DNA of 64,000 nt. It comes from Anaeramoeba ignava. Its lineage: Eukaryota > Metamonada > Anaeramoebidae. Every line of letters starts with the position of its first letter. The first letter of the stretch is position 1. The notes under the pieces are model-generated. The model saw only the letters and a list, made by a program, of their open reading frames with translations. It did no database searches and had not been told where the DNA came from. Both the position numbers and the translations under genes were made by a program. This document shows, in pieces, positions 10,001 through 23,709 of this stretch. The stretch lies in the NCBI GenBank assembly GCA_028826165.1, contig JAPDFW010000011.1, positions 499,001 to 563,000 of the forward strand, given 5' to 3'.

Positions 10001-11583
10001 TTTTGATTTATATTTTGATTTTGATTTATATTTTGATTTTGATTTATATTTTGATTTTGATGTTGGTCTTGATGTTTTTGATTTTGATTTTGATTTATAT
10101 TTTGATTTATATTTTGATTTTGATTTATATTTTGATTTTGATTTTGATTTTGATTTATATTTTGATTTTGATTTTGATTTTGATTTATATTTTGATTTAT
10201 ATTTTGATTTATATTTTGATTTATATTTTGATTTTATATTTATATTTTGATTTATATTTTGATTTATATTTTGATTTATATTTTGATTTTGATTTTGATT
10301 TATATTTTGATTTTGATTTATATTTTGATTTTGATTTATATTTTGATTTATATTTTGATTTTGATTTATATTTTGATTTTGATTTATATTTTGATTTTGA
10401 TTTATATTTTGATTTTGATTTATATTTTGATTTTGATTTTGATTTTTATTTTGATTTTGATTTTTGATTTTGATTTTGATTTTGATTTTGATTTTGATTT
10501 ATATTTTGATTTTGATTTTGATTTATATTTTGATTTTTGATTTTATTTTGATTTTGATTTTATATTTTGATTTATTTTGATTTTGATTTTGATTTTGATT
10601 TTGATTTATGTTTTGATTTTTGATTTATATTTTGATTTATTTTGATTTTTGATTTATATTTTGATTTTGATTTTGATTTTGATTTTGATTTTTATTTTGA
10701 TTTTGATTTTGATTTATATTTTGATTTATATTTTGATTTATATTTTGATTTATATTTTGATTTTGATTTTGATTTATATTTTGATTTTGATTTATATTTT
10801 GATTTTGATTTTGATTTTGATTTTGATTTATATTTTGATTTTGATTTTGATTTATATTTTGATTTTGATTTTGATTTATATTTTGATTTTGATTTTGATT
10901 TTTGATTTTTGATTTTGATTTATATTTTGATTTTTGATTTTTGATTTTTGATTTTGATTTTGATTTTGATTTTGATTTATATTTTGATTTATATTTTGAT
11001 TTTGATTTTGATTTTGATTTTGATTTTGATTTTGATTTTGATTTTGATTTTGATTTTGATTTTGATTTTGATTTTGATTTTGATTTTGATTTTGATTTTG
11101 ATTTTGATTTTGATTTTGATTTTGATTTATATTTTGATTTATATTTTGATTTATATTTTGATTTTGATTTTGATTTATATTTTGATTTTGATTTATATTT
11201 TGGTTTTGATTTATATTTTGATTTTGATGTTGGTCTTGATGTTTTTGAAAATATTTTTCAAAATTTATTGAAATGTTGGTAATCTTATTATTTTCAAGAA
11301 ATTCCAAAGAACAATCAAAACAAATAACACTTTTTGAAGATAAATTAAGAAATAAAGAATGTTTTGATGCAAGATAATGTTCATAAATATGCATATTTTG
11401 ATAATAACAACCAACATAAGAACAATTTTTATTTAAACATAAAAATAAAGGTTCCACTTTTTTTCTACAAGAATTACAATTTAAAAAGGGTATTTTATAA
11501 ATTAATTGACTTTGTTTTAATTTTTCTTCTAAATGTTTTATTTTAATTTCTTTTAAATGATAACAAAAATTTGTTTTTTTCAT
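7048..11583 (-). CDS. ubiquitin-specific protease, USP20/USP33-like, with broken Asn-Gln linker
   Basis: Cysteine deubiquitinase. Part one (10876-11583) starts at the ATG at 11583 and is a ZnF-UBP finger: CNSCRKK, CLNKNCSYVGC, three spaced His, then ICFDC. It is followed by an Asn-Gln-Ile linker. Part two (from about 10220 down to 7048) holds the USP core: Cys box GLINQGNTCYFNS, two CxxC zinc pairs (CENCG and CEKCKKK), His box SYGHYLCY and FNDS. Two DUSP-like domains follow (FGLSRIWLSNLY; FYYLISANWGQKWKFYIRSH with INQRAWEFLHKKYGGGPEI). The order ZnF-UBP, USP, DUSP, DUSP is that of human USP20/33. The parts share one frame, but the linker between about 10224 and 10960 has several indels and stops. 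The C-terminal tail after about residue 700 is an NQ repeat that slips into a Lys-Ile frame near 7312. Confidence 0.85.
9850..11250. repeat. NQ/INQN coding satellite of the USP linker, internally duplicated
   Basis: Tandem TTTTGA hexamers and TTTTGATTTATA dodecamers cover 1.4 kb. Read on the minus strand they give Asn-Gln and Ile-Asn-Gln-Asn. The plus strand of the repeat has almost no C, so the coding strand has almost no G and cannot contain GT or AG splice signals. A unique marker, GATGTTGGTCTTGATGTTTT, occurs at about 10059 and again at about 11226, 1,167 bp apart (389 codons) and in the same frame. Frame-breaking insertions cluster between the two copies (near 10224, 10440-10640 and 10880-10960). 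Confidence 0.85.
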
Positions 11584-11599
11584 TTCAATTTAAATTTTT

Positions 11600-11673
11600 T
11601 AAAAGAAAAAAATAAATTTTTCATTTTTTTTTTTCATTTTTTTTTTCATTTTTTTTTTAATTTTTTTTTCTTA
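11600..11673. promoter_or_regulatory. shared upstream region of USP and ARF-like genes, TTTTCATTTTT elements
   Basis: Only about 90 bp separate the divergent starts at 11583 (minus) and 11674 (plus). The gap is a pyrimidine run on the plus strand containing three TTTTTCATTTTTTTT copies in the sense orientation of the plus-strand gene. The same element precedes most other genes in the window. A promoter role is inferred from position and recurrence only. Confidence 0.45.
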
Positions 11674-13593
<1,920 letters not shown>

Positions 13594-13684
13594 ACTTTTA
13601 ATTTGTTTTTTTTCTTTTTTTTCTTTTTAAAAATTTGGAAGATTTGATATTTTTTTTTTCTCACAAATGAAAAATCTTTATCAA

Positions 13685-16600
13685 TTATTTTTTCAATAAT
13701 TCATTTTCCTTTTTCAATAATTCAATTTTCTTTGATAAACTGGAAAGAATTTTCTTTTTTTCATTAATTTTATCATTAAACACTTTTTGATAATGAAAAG
13801 CTTTTTTCTCCAAACGTTGAATTTCGAGAATTTGATAATCACTTCCTTCAAGCCCATCTTCAATAATTGTTTGCAAATGCTTTGAAACTTTGATTGATTG
13901 AATATCTTTAATTTCCAAATCAAGTTTATCAATTTGCATTTCTTTCTCTAAAATTTTCCACTTTGTTTGAATAATTTCTTCTTTTTTCTCAAAAATGGAT
14001 TTCAATAAAATCACTCTTTTTTCACATAAATTTTTAATCACATTATTCAATCTATCAACTGCATTCCGATTCACAAGAACACATTCTCCTTGATCGTTAT
14101 TATTGTCCCAATCAACTTCAATTTCAGTTTCAATTTGTCCTTGATCCATTCGAACGAGAACATCATAATTTTTTCTTATAAATTCCAGTTCTTGTTCGCA
14201 TTCGGTTTTTTTTTTAAATTTCTTGTTGATTTCACGTTCTATTCTTTTTTCTTCTCGTTGGATTCTTCCAATATATTTCTTTAGTTTATTTATTTTTTGA
14301 TGTACTTCATTCATTTCTTCTTCTTGTATTTTTTTCTCTTTCTTCATTTTTTTGAAAAGTGAATAATTTTCAGGTTGGAATTCTGTTTGGTTTTTTGGAA
14401 GTTCTAAAAATTCGCAAAATTCATTAAAAGGAAATTCTTGGGAATTTTTTTCATGGTTCATTTCCTCGTGATTCGATGCTTCTTTCTTAATAAATTGTTC
14501 CATTAATTTAGGAAATATTTCTAAGTGCGAAAATTCGGATGAAAATCGAATTGTGATTTTCTTGTTTTTCTCCTTCATTTCTTGATATTTTTCATTTAAC
14601 TCTTTCATTTCTTGTTCAGAATCATTTAAAATGATAATCCATTTTGCCTTTTCATTATTTAAATCTCGAAGAAATTCTGAAAGGGTTTGAATTTTTTTGT
14701 GCGTTTTTTCTTGTTCCAAATTCCACTTTCTCAACCGTGAATCCATAAGTTGTGTTTCATAAATCAGTCTCAATGACTCTTCTTTAAATCTTGTCAAATC
14801 TTCAATTCTTTTTTGGAATTGTTCATTAAGACTCTCAATTTCTTGCTTCATTTTTTCTTTTGCTTTTTCAAGGAAAATTCTTCTTTTTTTCCTTTCTTCT
14901 GAAATTATTTTTAATTTCTTTTGGAATTCATTAAAAACAAGCAGTTCTTCTCGATTCATTTCATTTTTTGGTTTGTTATCAATCCCCATTTTCTGCATTT
15001 GATCTTGAATTTTTTCTTCTTCTGTTTTCACTTCTGCTTGTAAAACCCCATTCATCATATTTTGAAGAGCAAGTTTTGATTCTTGCAAAATTTCATTTTG
15101 ATTTTGATTTTGATTTTGATTTTGATTTTGATTTTGATTTTGATTTTGATTTTGATTTTCTTTTTGATTTTGATTTTGATTTTCATTTTCATTTTCATTC
15201 TCTTTTTCTGGATCATTTGTTTCAATAAATTTTTCGAAATTCTCTTCTTTTGTAATATAAAAAGAATCCCAATCTAAACTATTCGTTTCATTCCTCTTTT
15301 CATTTTCAAATTCCACTTTTTTCTCTACAATATTTTTCAATTCCTTTTCAATTTCTTCCATTCTATCTTTTTTCTCTTGAATTAAATTGATAATTTCAAT
15401 TTTTCTTTGAAGAGCTTTCTCAAATTCCAAATTAAATTTATTTTTGACTTCGCGAATAAAAGATCTATAAAGAATTCTCTGTTCATTGCATACGGATTCA
15501 CTTGATAATTCATAAGGTAAATAAAAGATTAACTGAGTATTTGAAAGTAAATTGTTTATAGATTCACCTTTTTGTCTTCTTGTTTCTAAATAGCTCAAAA
15601 GAAAAGGATGTGCCTCATTTTCTTGTATTTGTTTTCTGCTGAAATTTTGGGAGGATCTTGATAGTCTTCCATTTGTTGTCCTTCTTGAATTAGAACGAGA
15701 AATTTGTGGTAAATTTTTGGAAGATTCTCTTCTCATTAATGAATTCATACTTTTCCTATTTTCCAATGAACTTTTTATTTGCTGTATTCTTTTTCTCTTG
15801 ATTTCCTGTTCTTCTTTTTCTTGTTCTTCTTCCTTTTCATCTTGTTTTTTGATCGAGAAGTTTGCGACTTTCAAATCACCTGAAAAGGTTCTTAGTATTT
15901 TGGGTGGGACAAGCATTTGTTCCCAAATATTTTCCTTGATATTTTTCCATTCCTTTTTCTTCTCTTCAAGTTTTTGTTTGAATTGTTTTTCTTTCTCATC
16001 AATTTTTTGCTTTCTTTGCGCTTCTCTCCATTCCTTTTGATAAAAATCAATATCCAACTCCTCTGTATTTAATTTTGCGAGATTATCATTTGGTAATTTT
16101 CCATTTCTCAAAATAATTTCTTCATAATTTTTTCGAAGCTCTTCTAATTTTTGCTGAAAAAGATTCCGAACTTGTGAAATTTTGTTATTTTGCTCTTTTC
16201 TCAAATTTTCTTCAATTTTTTCTTGGAATGAAAGTGTTTCATTGAATTTTCTCGAATAAATCCGAACTTCTTCATTTCCAGTAATGTTTGGTTCCTCTAT
16301 AGATTTTGATTGGAAAAGGAAAACACTCGAATCATCAAATATCAAAGCTGTAATAAATTCTTCATGGGAAAGGTAATTTGTGCAAATAGATAAACAAGAA
16401 TTTGTTTGAATAAGCTTTTCTAAGCGATCTGGAAAAGAATCCAAAGGAAATTTTCTTTGTAAATTTGTATTATTGAGGGTTTTCTGTATGAGAATCTTTA
16501 CTTCCAATTTTTTTGTTGGGTTTATTGGGAATGTTTTTGGAATAATTACACTTCTATTGGAAATGGGGATTGAGATTATTAAATCTTGATTTTCATCTTT

Positions 16601-18224
16601 TCTTGTTTGAATAGAATTGAATAATTGCATTGCATTTTTCTCTTCATTTCCAAAACGATTTTCTTGATTTAATGAAAAGAAGTCTAAATATCCTCTAATT
16701 TGAATATAATCTGTTTTTTGGTTCATTTCTAATAAAAACAACCCACAATCTTCAGAAGAATAGATAACAAAATAATTGTATATATCATTAGAAAATTCGC
16801 TCAGAAAAATAATATCAGAAATTCTTTTTGAATTGATTGTTTCTTGAAAAATGGTTTTGTAATTGATGGATGTGGATGATTCCTTGAACAATCGAAGGAA
16901 AATAATTTCATTATTTGTTGTTGCTAAAATTAGTAAATTATTTGAAATTAATGAAGCTGTAATTAACCCTCCCTCAATTTGGATTCTTTGAGTATGAGGC
17001 AAATACAAACACGGAAATATAAGTAATTCCCTCAGTGTACAGATAACAATTGAGTTGTTTATATCGATTTTTCCCATATTGATGATTTGTGTTTCTTGGA
17101 TGCAATGGAAATGATATTTTGGGTTTTGGTTAAATTTGAGATCAGAAAAATTGGAATTTAAAGGAATCATTTGCATTTCTGCTTGAGAAAATTTCAGATA
17201 AACTAAACTATTCAATTCTTTTGAAACGAAAAAAAGATCGATTTTTGGGAAATTATCGACTAAAAATTGATCAATTAATAATCTATTTCTGGTATCTTTT
17301 TTTTGGATTGGGAATAAATTTTGAGAAAAGATTTGATAAAGATGTTTTTGAGATAAAAAAATGAAACTATTTTTGGAAATGGAAGAAAATAGGTCAATAT
17401 AGCAATTCTTGAAAATTGATAACCATTGAACATGAGATTTTTCTGAATTTTTGATAATTTTTGTAGCAAAAAGTCCATTTGAAGTTGCACAAAACAAATT
17501 GTCATCTTCATCTAAAAGGATATCATTTATGATCATTTGGGATTCTATTTGATGAAACACTTTAGGCAAATTAAGCGTGTTTGTTGATAAAACTATTCGT
17601 TGATCCCATTCAATCATTTCTATTTGAAGAATGATTCTTTGGAGTTGAATAAAGGAAAATAGAATTATTTTTGGGATGGAAAGTGATAGTTGGATGAATT
17701 GGATTTTGGATAAAATCTCTTTCATTTTCTATGGGACTTAATTGTTCAACTGTTTCTAAAATTGTTTTTTTCATGCTTTGCTTAAAAATGATTTTGGGAG
17801 TTTCATTCTTTAAATCCCAAATTATTAATTCGAAATGAGGTTGAGAAGAACAAGCAATCATTTTTAATCCATCTGAAGAAAAGCAAATTGTTTGAAATTC
17901 TAATTGATTTTGTTCTTTTCCAAGAAGAAAAATTTGTTTCATTTCTGAATTTAAAATTTCAATAAAACTTTTTGTTCCATTTTGTTTTGATTTTTTTAAT
18001 CCTATTGCAATAAAATTTCTTTGTAAATTTGTTTTAAACGTTGTAATTTCATTTTCTAATTTGCAAGTGTAAAAGATTTTTTGTTTTTTTTCTAATAAAG
18101 AATAAAAGGATAATGTTTTTTTGGAAGATTGAAAAATGATTCCTTTTTTTTTGCTTTTTTTTTCTTTTAAAAAAATTGTGAAAAAATCTGGTTTAATATT
18201 TGTTTGAATTGAAAATGGAAACAT
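13685..18224 (-). CDS. WD-repeat plus coiled-coil protein, CFAP43/CFAP44-like, one frame break
   Basis: The first part (17610-18224, 204 residues) and the second (13685 to about 17640, over 1,300 residues) are in different frames and overlap. The switch lies near 17610-17640, where the coding strand carries one extra base or lacks two. The N-terminal half has beta-propeller-like segments (TICFSSDGLKMIACSSQPHF then LIIWDLKNE; EMIEWDQRIVLSTNTLN). The C-terminal 900 residues are charged coiled coil with an NQ insert near 15090-15200. This plan, the length of about 1,540 residues and the segment FYLPYELSSESVCNEQRILY resemble the ciliary tether proteins CFAP43/CFAP44, which link inner-arm dynein I1 to the doublet. 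I cannot tell which of the two it is, and another WD/coiled-coil protein is possible. Confidence 0.55.
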
Positions 18225-18386
18225 TTGTAAAAAGAAAAATAAAATGCAAAATAAAAAATTTGATTTTTCTTTTAAATTTGACTTTGATTTGTTTTTTTAA
18301 ATTTGACTTTGATTTGTTTTTTTAAATTTGACTTATATTTACAAGAAAAATAATTTAAGATTTGAAAATGAAATTTTCATCATCTC

Positions 18387-21300
18387 TTATTTTCTTGATG
18401 TTCTTTTGTTTTTTTTGTTTTTTTCTTGTTGAGAATGTTTATGTTTTTTTGATTTTGATTTTTTTGATTTATATTTTGATTTTGATTTTGATTTTGATTT
18501 TCTTGTTTTTATAATTTTGTTATTTTTTGAATGTTTATGTTTTTTTTTGGGAATTTTTGATTTTGGTTTTTTTGGTTTTGATTTTTTTGATTTTAATTCT
18601 TTGAGAATAGAAGATAAAGGAGCATTTTCATTAAGAAATTTTTTAGAGTTTACTTTGATATAAATTGGAACTTTTTTGGTAATTTTTTTAGAGTGAATGT
18701 TTTGTGAATTTTGATTTTCTTTATCATCATTTTCAGAATCATATTTCTTATTTCTATTTTTCTCAAATTTTTCATTATCACTTTTATAATCATTTTCACT
18801 TTGATACTCATTTTCACTTTGATACTCATTTTCAATTTGATTTTCATTTTCAATTTGATTTTCATTTCCATTTTCATTTTCATTTTCATTTTCATTTTCA
18901 TTTTCATTTTGATTTTCATTTTCATTTTGATTTTCATTTTCATTTTGATTTTCATTTTCATTTTCATTTTCATTTTCATTTTCATTTTCATTTTCATTTT
19001 CATTTTCATTTTCACTTTGATACTCATTTTCACTTTGATAATCACTTTGATAATCACTTTGATACTCATTTTCATTTTGGATTTCATTTTCATTTTGATT
19101 TTCATTTTGGATTTCATTTTCATTTTGGATTTCATTTTCATTTTGATTTTCATTTTCATTTTCATTTTCATTTTGGATTTCATTTTGATTTTGGATTTCA
19201 TTTTGATTTTCATTTTCATTTTGATTTTCATTTTCATTTTGATTTTCATTTTGATTTTGATTTTCATTTTCATTTTGATTTTCGTTTTCATTTTCATTTT
19301 GATTTTGATTTTCATTTTCATTTTGATTTTCATTTTCATTTTGATTTTCATTTTCATTTTCATTTTGATTTTCATTTTCATTTTGATTTTCATTTTCATT
19401 TTCATTTTCATTTTCACTTTGATACTCATTTTCAATTTGATTTTCATTTTCATTTTGATTTTCATTTTCATTTTCATTTTCATTTTCATTTTCATTTTCA
19501 TTTTGATTTTGATTTTCATTTTCATTTTGATTTTCATTTTCATTTTCATTTTCATTTTCATTTTCATTTTGATTTTCATTTTCATTTTTTGGATTTTCAT
19601 TTTGATTTTCATTTTCATTTTGATTTTCATTTTGATTTTCATTTTGATTTTGATTTTCATTTTGATTTTCATTTTCATTTTCATTTTGGATTTCATTTTG
19701 GATTTCATTTTCATTTTGATTTTCATTTTCATTTTCATTTTCATTTTCATTTTCACTTTGATACTCATTTTCATTTTGATTTTGATTTTCATTTTGATTT
19801 TGATTTTGGATTTCATTTTCATATTCACTTTGATAATCATTTTGATTTTGATTTTGGATTTCATTTTCATTTTGGATTTCATTTTCATTTTGGATTTCAT
19901 TTTCATTTTGATTTTCATTTTGGATTTCATTTTCATTTTCATTTTGATTTTGGATTTCATTTTCATTTTCACTTTGATAATCACTTTGGTAATCATTTTC
20001 ATTTTCATTTTTATTTTCATTTTCATTTTCATTTTCATTTTCATTTTGATTTTCATTTTCATTTTGGTTTTCATTTTCATTTTCATATTCATTTTCACTT
20101 TGATTTTCATTTTGATACTCATTTTCATTTTCATTTTTATTTTCATTTTCAATTTCATTTTCATTTTCATTTTCATTTTCATTTTCATTTTCATTTTCAT
20201 TTTCATCATCGCATTCAAGATCATTTTCAGTAATAAAAATTTTCTTTATAAATCCTCCAAAAGCAGCTAATCCTCTTTGAAAAAATGATTTATTTTGAGA
20301 TTTTTTTGATTGATTTTGTTGATTTACTTCCCTTTGTTCTTCATTTTGATTTTGATTTAAATCATTTTCTTCTTTTTGTTCTTGTTTTGTTTCATTTTGT
20401 TGATTTAATTCATTTTGTTTTAATTGATTTAATTCATTTTGTTGATTTAATTCATTTTGATCTTGATTTAATTCATTTTGTTGATTTAATTCATTTTGAT
20501 CTTGATTTAATTCATTTTGTTGATTTAATTGATTTAATTCATTTTGTTCATTTTGTTGATTTAATTCATTTTGATTTTGATTTAATTGATTTTGTTGATT
20601 TACTTCCCTTTGTTCTTCATTTTGATTTTGATTTAAATCATTTTCTTCTTTTTGTTCTTGTTTTGTTTCATTTTGTTGATTTAATTCATTTTGATTTTGA
20701 TTTTGTTGATTTAATTCATTTAATTCATTTAATTCATTTTGTTCATTTTGTTGATTTAATTGATTTTGATTTAATTGATTTAATTCATTTAATTGATTTA
20801 ATTCATTTTGATCTTGATTTAATTCATTTTGTTCATTTTGTTGATTTAATTCATTTTGTTGAGTTAATTGATTTAATTGATTTAATTCATTTTCTTCTTT
20901 TTGTTCTTGTTTTGTTTCATTTAATTGATTTAATTGATTTAATTCATTTTCTTGATTTTTTGGGATTTTCGTTCGTAAATTAGATAAATTTTTTAAATTA
21001 GAAATTGTGAGCTTTTTTCGATTTGAAAATTTAAATGAATTCTGGTTTGTATTATTAGTAATATTATCATTATTTGGTGTTTTCTCTTTTTTACAAGCAG
21101 ACAAATCAGCATTCGAATTAGAAAAATTACGAAACACAGATAAAATAGGGAAACGAGAAGATTTGGATTTTGATGAAATATTTGAGAATTTTATATTAGG
21201 AATTTTTTTAACAGAAGGTTTCAAATTTTGTTTTATTTGTGTGCTTAATTTTGTATTTTTCTCATTTTTTGAATCTATTTGTGAAATATATTCATGATTA

Positions 21301-21800
21301 GTATCAAAAGTATTTCTTCTTGGGAATTCAATTGAAGATTGTGAATTTTGTTGAATAGTTGGAAGAGAAGATCCTCTTATCAAATTTTGTGATTTTTCTT
21401 TTTTGATTGAATATGAAAATTTTGGTGTTTCTAAATTAGATTTTATTCTTGATTTATGTTTTCTTCTTGATTTGAGGGATTTTTTAATTGGATTTAAATT
21501 TAGATTTTGATTTTGATTTTGATTTTGATTTTGATTTTGATTTAGATTTTGATTTAGATTTTGATTTTGATTTTGATTTTGATTTTGATTTTGATTTTGA
21601 TTTTGATTTTGATTTTGATTTTGATTTTGATTTTGATTTTGATTTTGATTTTGATTTAGATTTGAAAAATAAAACCCATTTTGTTTGAGGTAGAAATCTT
21701 GTAATTTCATGTCTCTAATCTCAAAAGGAATTGAATCTATTTCTTTCTGATATTTTTCTTTGATTTTAGTAATAGTATTTTTTGAATGATCGAGAATCAT
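18387..21800 (-). CDS. giant low-complexity Asn/Glu/Gln protein, unknown function
   Basis: Intact 1,137-codon frame with no recognised domain. The N-terminus (MILDHSKNTITKIKEKYQKE) is short and charged. An NQ tract follows (about 21490-21660 in DNA), then a Lys/Ser-rich segment with KKSLKSRRKHKSR. Next come LNQ-type repeats (20300-20960) that include a 92-codon unit present twice (landmark EEQREVNQQNQ, 276 bp apart). A short unique patch reads GLAAFGGFIKKIFITENDLE. Then about 450 residues of ENENQNE repeat (18790-20210), ending in a Lys/Ser/His-rich basic tail. The reading frame is kept through more than 1.4 kb of repeat, which argues that it is translated. The acidic centre and basic tail resemble disordered nuclear or scaffold proteins; no function is claimed. 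Confidence 0.65.
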   Translation of the reverse strand: MILDHSKNTITKIKEKYQKEIDSIPFEIRDMKLQDFYLKQNGFYFSNLNQNQNQNQNQNQNQNQNQNQNQNQNQNQNQNQNLNQNLNQNQNQNQNQNQNLNLNPIKKSLKSRRKHKSRIKSNLETPKFSYSIKKEKSQNLIRGSSLPTIQQNSQSSIEFPRRNTFDTNHEYISQIDSKNEKNTKLSTQIKQNLKPSVKKIPNIKFSNISSKSKSSRFPILSVFRNFSNSNADLSACKKEKTPNNDNITNNTNQNSFKFSNRKKLTISNLKNLSNLRTKIPKNQENELNQLNQLNETKQEQKEENELNQLNQLTQQNELNQQNEQNELNQDQNELNQLNELNQLNQNQLNQQNEQNELNELNELNQQNQNQNELNQQNETKQEQKEENDLNQNQNEEQREVNQQNQLNQNQNELNQQNEQNELNQLNQQNELNQDQNELNQQNELNQDQNELNQQNELNQLKQNELNQQNETKQEQKEENDLNQNQNEEQREVNQQNQSKKSQNKSFFQRGLAAFGGFIKKIFITENDLECDDENENENENENENENENEIENENKNENENEYQNENQSENEYENENENQNENENQNENENENENENKNENENDYQSDYQSENENEIQNQNENENEIQNENQNENEIQNENEIQNENEIQNQNQNDYQSEYENEIQNQNQNENQNQNENEYQSENENENENENENQNENEIQNEIQNENENENQNENQNQNENQNENQNENENQNENPKNENENQNENENENENENENQNENENQNQNENENENENENENENQNENENQIENEYQSENENENENENQNENENQNENENENQNENENQNENENQNQNENENENQNENENQNQNENQNENENQNENENQNEIQNQNEIQNENENENENQNENEIQNENEIQNENQNENEIQNENEYQSDYQSDYQSENEYQSENENENENENENENENENENENQNENENQNENENQNENENENENENENGNENQIENENQIENEYQSENEYQSENDYKSDNEKFEKNRNKKYDSENDDKENQNSQNIHSKKITKKVPIYIKVNSKKFLNENAPLSSILKELKSKKSKPKKPKSKIPKKKHKHSKNNKIIKTRKSKSKSKSKYKSKKSKSKKHKHSQQEKNKKNKRTSRK

Positions 21801-22844
21801 TTGTAAATGATTTGAAACTAAATTGTTTGTTTATCAAAAGAAAAAAGAAAATAATTATTTATTAAATGAATTTGAATTGATTTTGATTTAATAACCGTTG
21901 AGTTTATTTATTCTCAAGATCAAATCAAATTATTTTAAAAAAATTTACTTTCTTGTTCAAATTTAATTTCCAAATAATTATTATTATAATTATTATTAAA
22001 ATTATTCATTTTCAAAAGATAAATTTAAAACGAAAAAATATAATAAAGAAAAGCTTTTTTTTGTTATAAAGATAACGGTTAAAAAAAAAATGAAAAAAAA
22101 AATAAAAATAAAAAAATCAAAAAAAATCAAAAAAAATAAATATTCGTTAAATTCCAATTTCTAAAATAAATAAAAAATTCAAAACAAAAAAAGTGGAACA
22201 AATATTTTTTTATTAATCCAAATTATTTATTTATCAAATTAATATTTATTTATTAAATTAAAATTTATTTCTAAATTAATATTTATTTCCAAATTAATAT
22301 TTATCTCTAAATTAATATTTATTTATCAAATTAATATTTATCAATCAAAAAAAGTGGAACAAATATTTTTTTATTAATCCAAATTATTTATTTATCAAAT
22401 TAATATTTATTTCCAAATCAAATTCTAAATCAAATTTTTAATCAAACTTATAAAATAATTTTTAATCAAACTTATAAAATAATTTTTAATCAAATTTATA
22501 AATAATTTTTTAATTTAAATTAATAAGGGAAAAATAAAAAAAAATGTTTAAAAAAAGTTAAATAAAAGTTTTTTTTAATTTTTCTTTTTAATTTTTTTAA
22601 TTTTTAAATTAGCAAAAATGAAAAAAAATTGATTTATTTTTAAATAAATTTTTAATCAAATTTATAAAAATAATTTTTCTTTATTTAGGGGCATTTAAAT
22701 AATATAAAATTAAAATAAATCTTATAAAAGTTTTTAATTTTTCTTTTTAATTATTTTACAAAATTTTTCACTCAAAAACTTCATTTTTCTTTTTTCCTTT
22801 TTTTTTTTTAGTTTTGAATTTTGTTTTAAATTTTTGTTTTATAA
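21801..22844. other. divergent intergenic region with a duplicated segment
   Basis: No gene recognised. It lies between the divergent starts at 21800 (minus) and 22845 (plus). A segment starting AAAAAAGTGGAACAAATATT and running through TTATTAATCCAAATTATTTA occurs twice, near 22189 and 22346. Several TTTTTAATCAAACTTATAAA units follow near 22440-22500. Upstream of the bZIP start a CTTCATTTTTCTTTTTTCC element lies at about 22780-22800. Confidence 0.7.
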
Positions 22845-23709
22845 ATGAATAATAAAGAAAATAATTTTGATAAAGAAACCAATACAGAAGAAAAAGAAGA
22901 AAACACTGAAAAACAAACAACATTCAATTTAAATAATTTTACAAATGATGAACCAACAAAACAACCACAAAATCAACAAAGAATGAATAAAGAACGAAAT
23001 ATTCCAAACGCCACATCATCAAAAAATTTAAATAAAAATAAAAAAGAAAATCAAAATAAAAATAATAAAAAAAGACAATCAAAAAATCAAGTCCAAAAAA
23101 AAGAAGCAAAGAATAGAAAAAACAATAAAAATAAAAATAAAAATAATAAAAATAAAAATAATAAAATAAGAAAAAAAATAAAAAAGGTTTTTCTTCAAAA
23201 GACTTGCTATCAATTACTTCAAGAAGTCAATTAAAATTTTTAACAAAAGATCAAAAAAAAGAAAGACGAAAATTAAAGAATAGAATTAGTGCAAGAAATA
23301 GTCGAGAAAGAGTAAAACAAAAAGTAGTTGATCTTCAACAACATGTCGGAGAATTGGAACAAGAAAATCAAAATTTGAAAAAAGAAGTAGAAAATTTACA
23401 TCAAGAAATGAATCAACTCCAAGTAAGAAAATTTTTTATTAAAAGAAAAAAAAAATGTATTTAAAAAAAAATGTGGATCAAAAAAAAAATTTTTTTTTTC
23501 CGTTTTTTTTTTCCGTTTTTGCTTTTTTTTTTTTTTAGCAACAATTAAAAGGACCAGATAATTTTATTTTTCAACAACAAAATGCTGAAGAAAGACAAAT
23601 TACAAGTCAAATTATGGCAAATTTCCAAATGTCTGGATATAGATTTGTTTATCCAAATGATTATATTCCTCCTCCTTCAAATTTTCCTAGTAATTCTCAA
23701 ATGAATTGA
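22845..23709 (+). CDS. bZIP transcription factor (frame break in N-terminal part)
   Basis: The DNA-binding and zipper region is read at about 23180-23422. The basic region KERRKLKNRISARNSRERVK fits the N-x-x-[SA]-A-x-x-S-R signature, and is followed by a leucine zipper (VVDLQQHVGELEQENQNLKK and further heptads). Donor GTAAGA at 23423 and acceptor TTTTAG at 23538 remove a 116-bp intron. The last exon, 23539-23709, is Gln-rich and ends GYRFVYPNDYIPPPSNFP before TGA. The N-terminal part from the ATG at 22845 (MNNKENNFDKETN...) is Lys/Asn-rich and in another frame. The two would join by one indel in the A-rich stretch at about 23160-23185, where I found no splice pair in phase. It is probably a nuclear regulator; the target is unknown. 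Confidence 0.8.

Noticed and set aside
9796..11282. Plus-strand frames of ILILIYI or DFDFDLYF type across the USP linker
   Set aside because: By-products of the TTTTGA repeat in other frames; no domain, and the minus strand carries the recognisable protein ends.
18704..20270. Long plus-strand open frames (about 510 codons, FHFHFDFH or IFIFILIF type)
   Set aside because: They are antisense images of the NENENQ repeat of the minus-strand gene, with hexamer periodicity and no unique sequence.
23080..23185. An intron to explain the bZIP frame change (donor GTCCAA, acceptor AAAAAG)
   Set aside because: Phase does not fit and the donor is unlike the GTAA/GTAT donors used elsewhere; an A-run indel is simpler.
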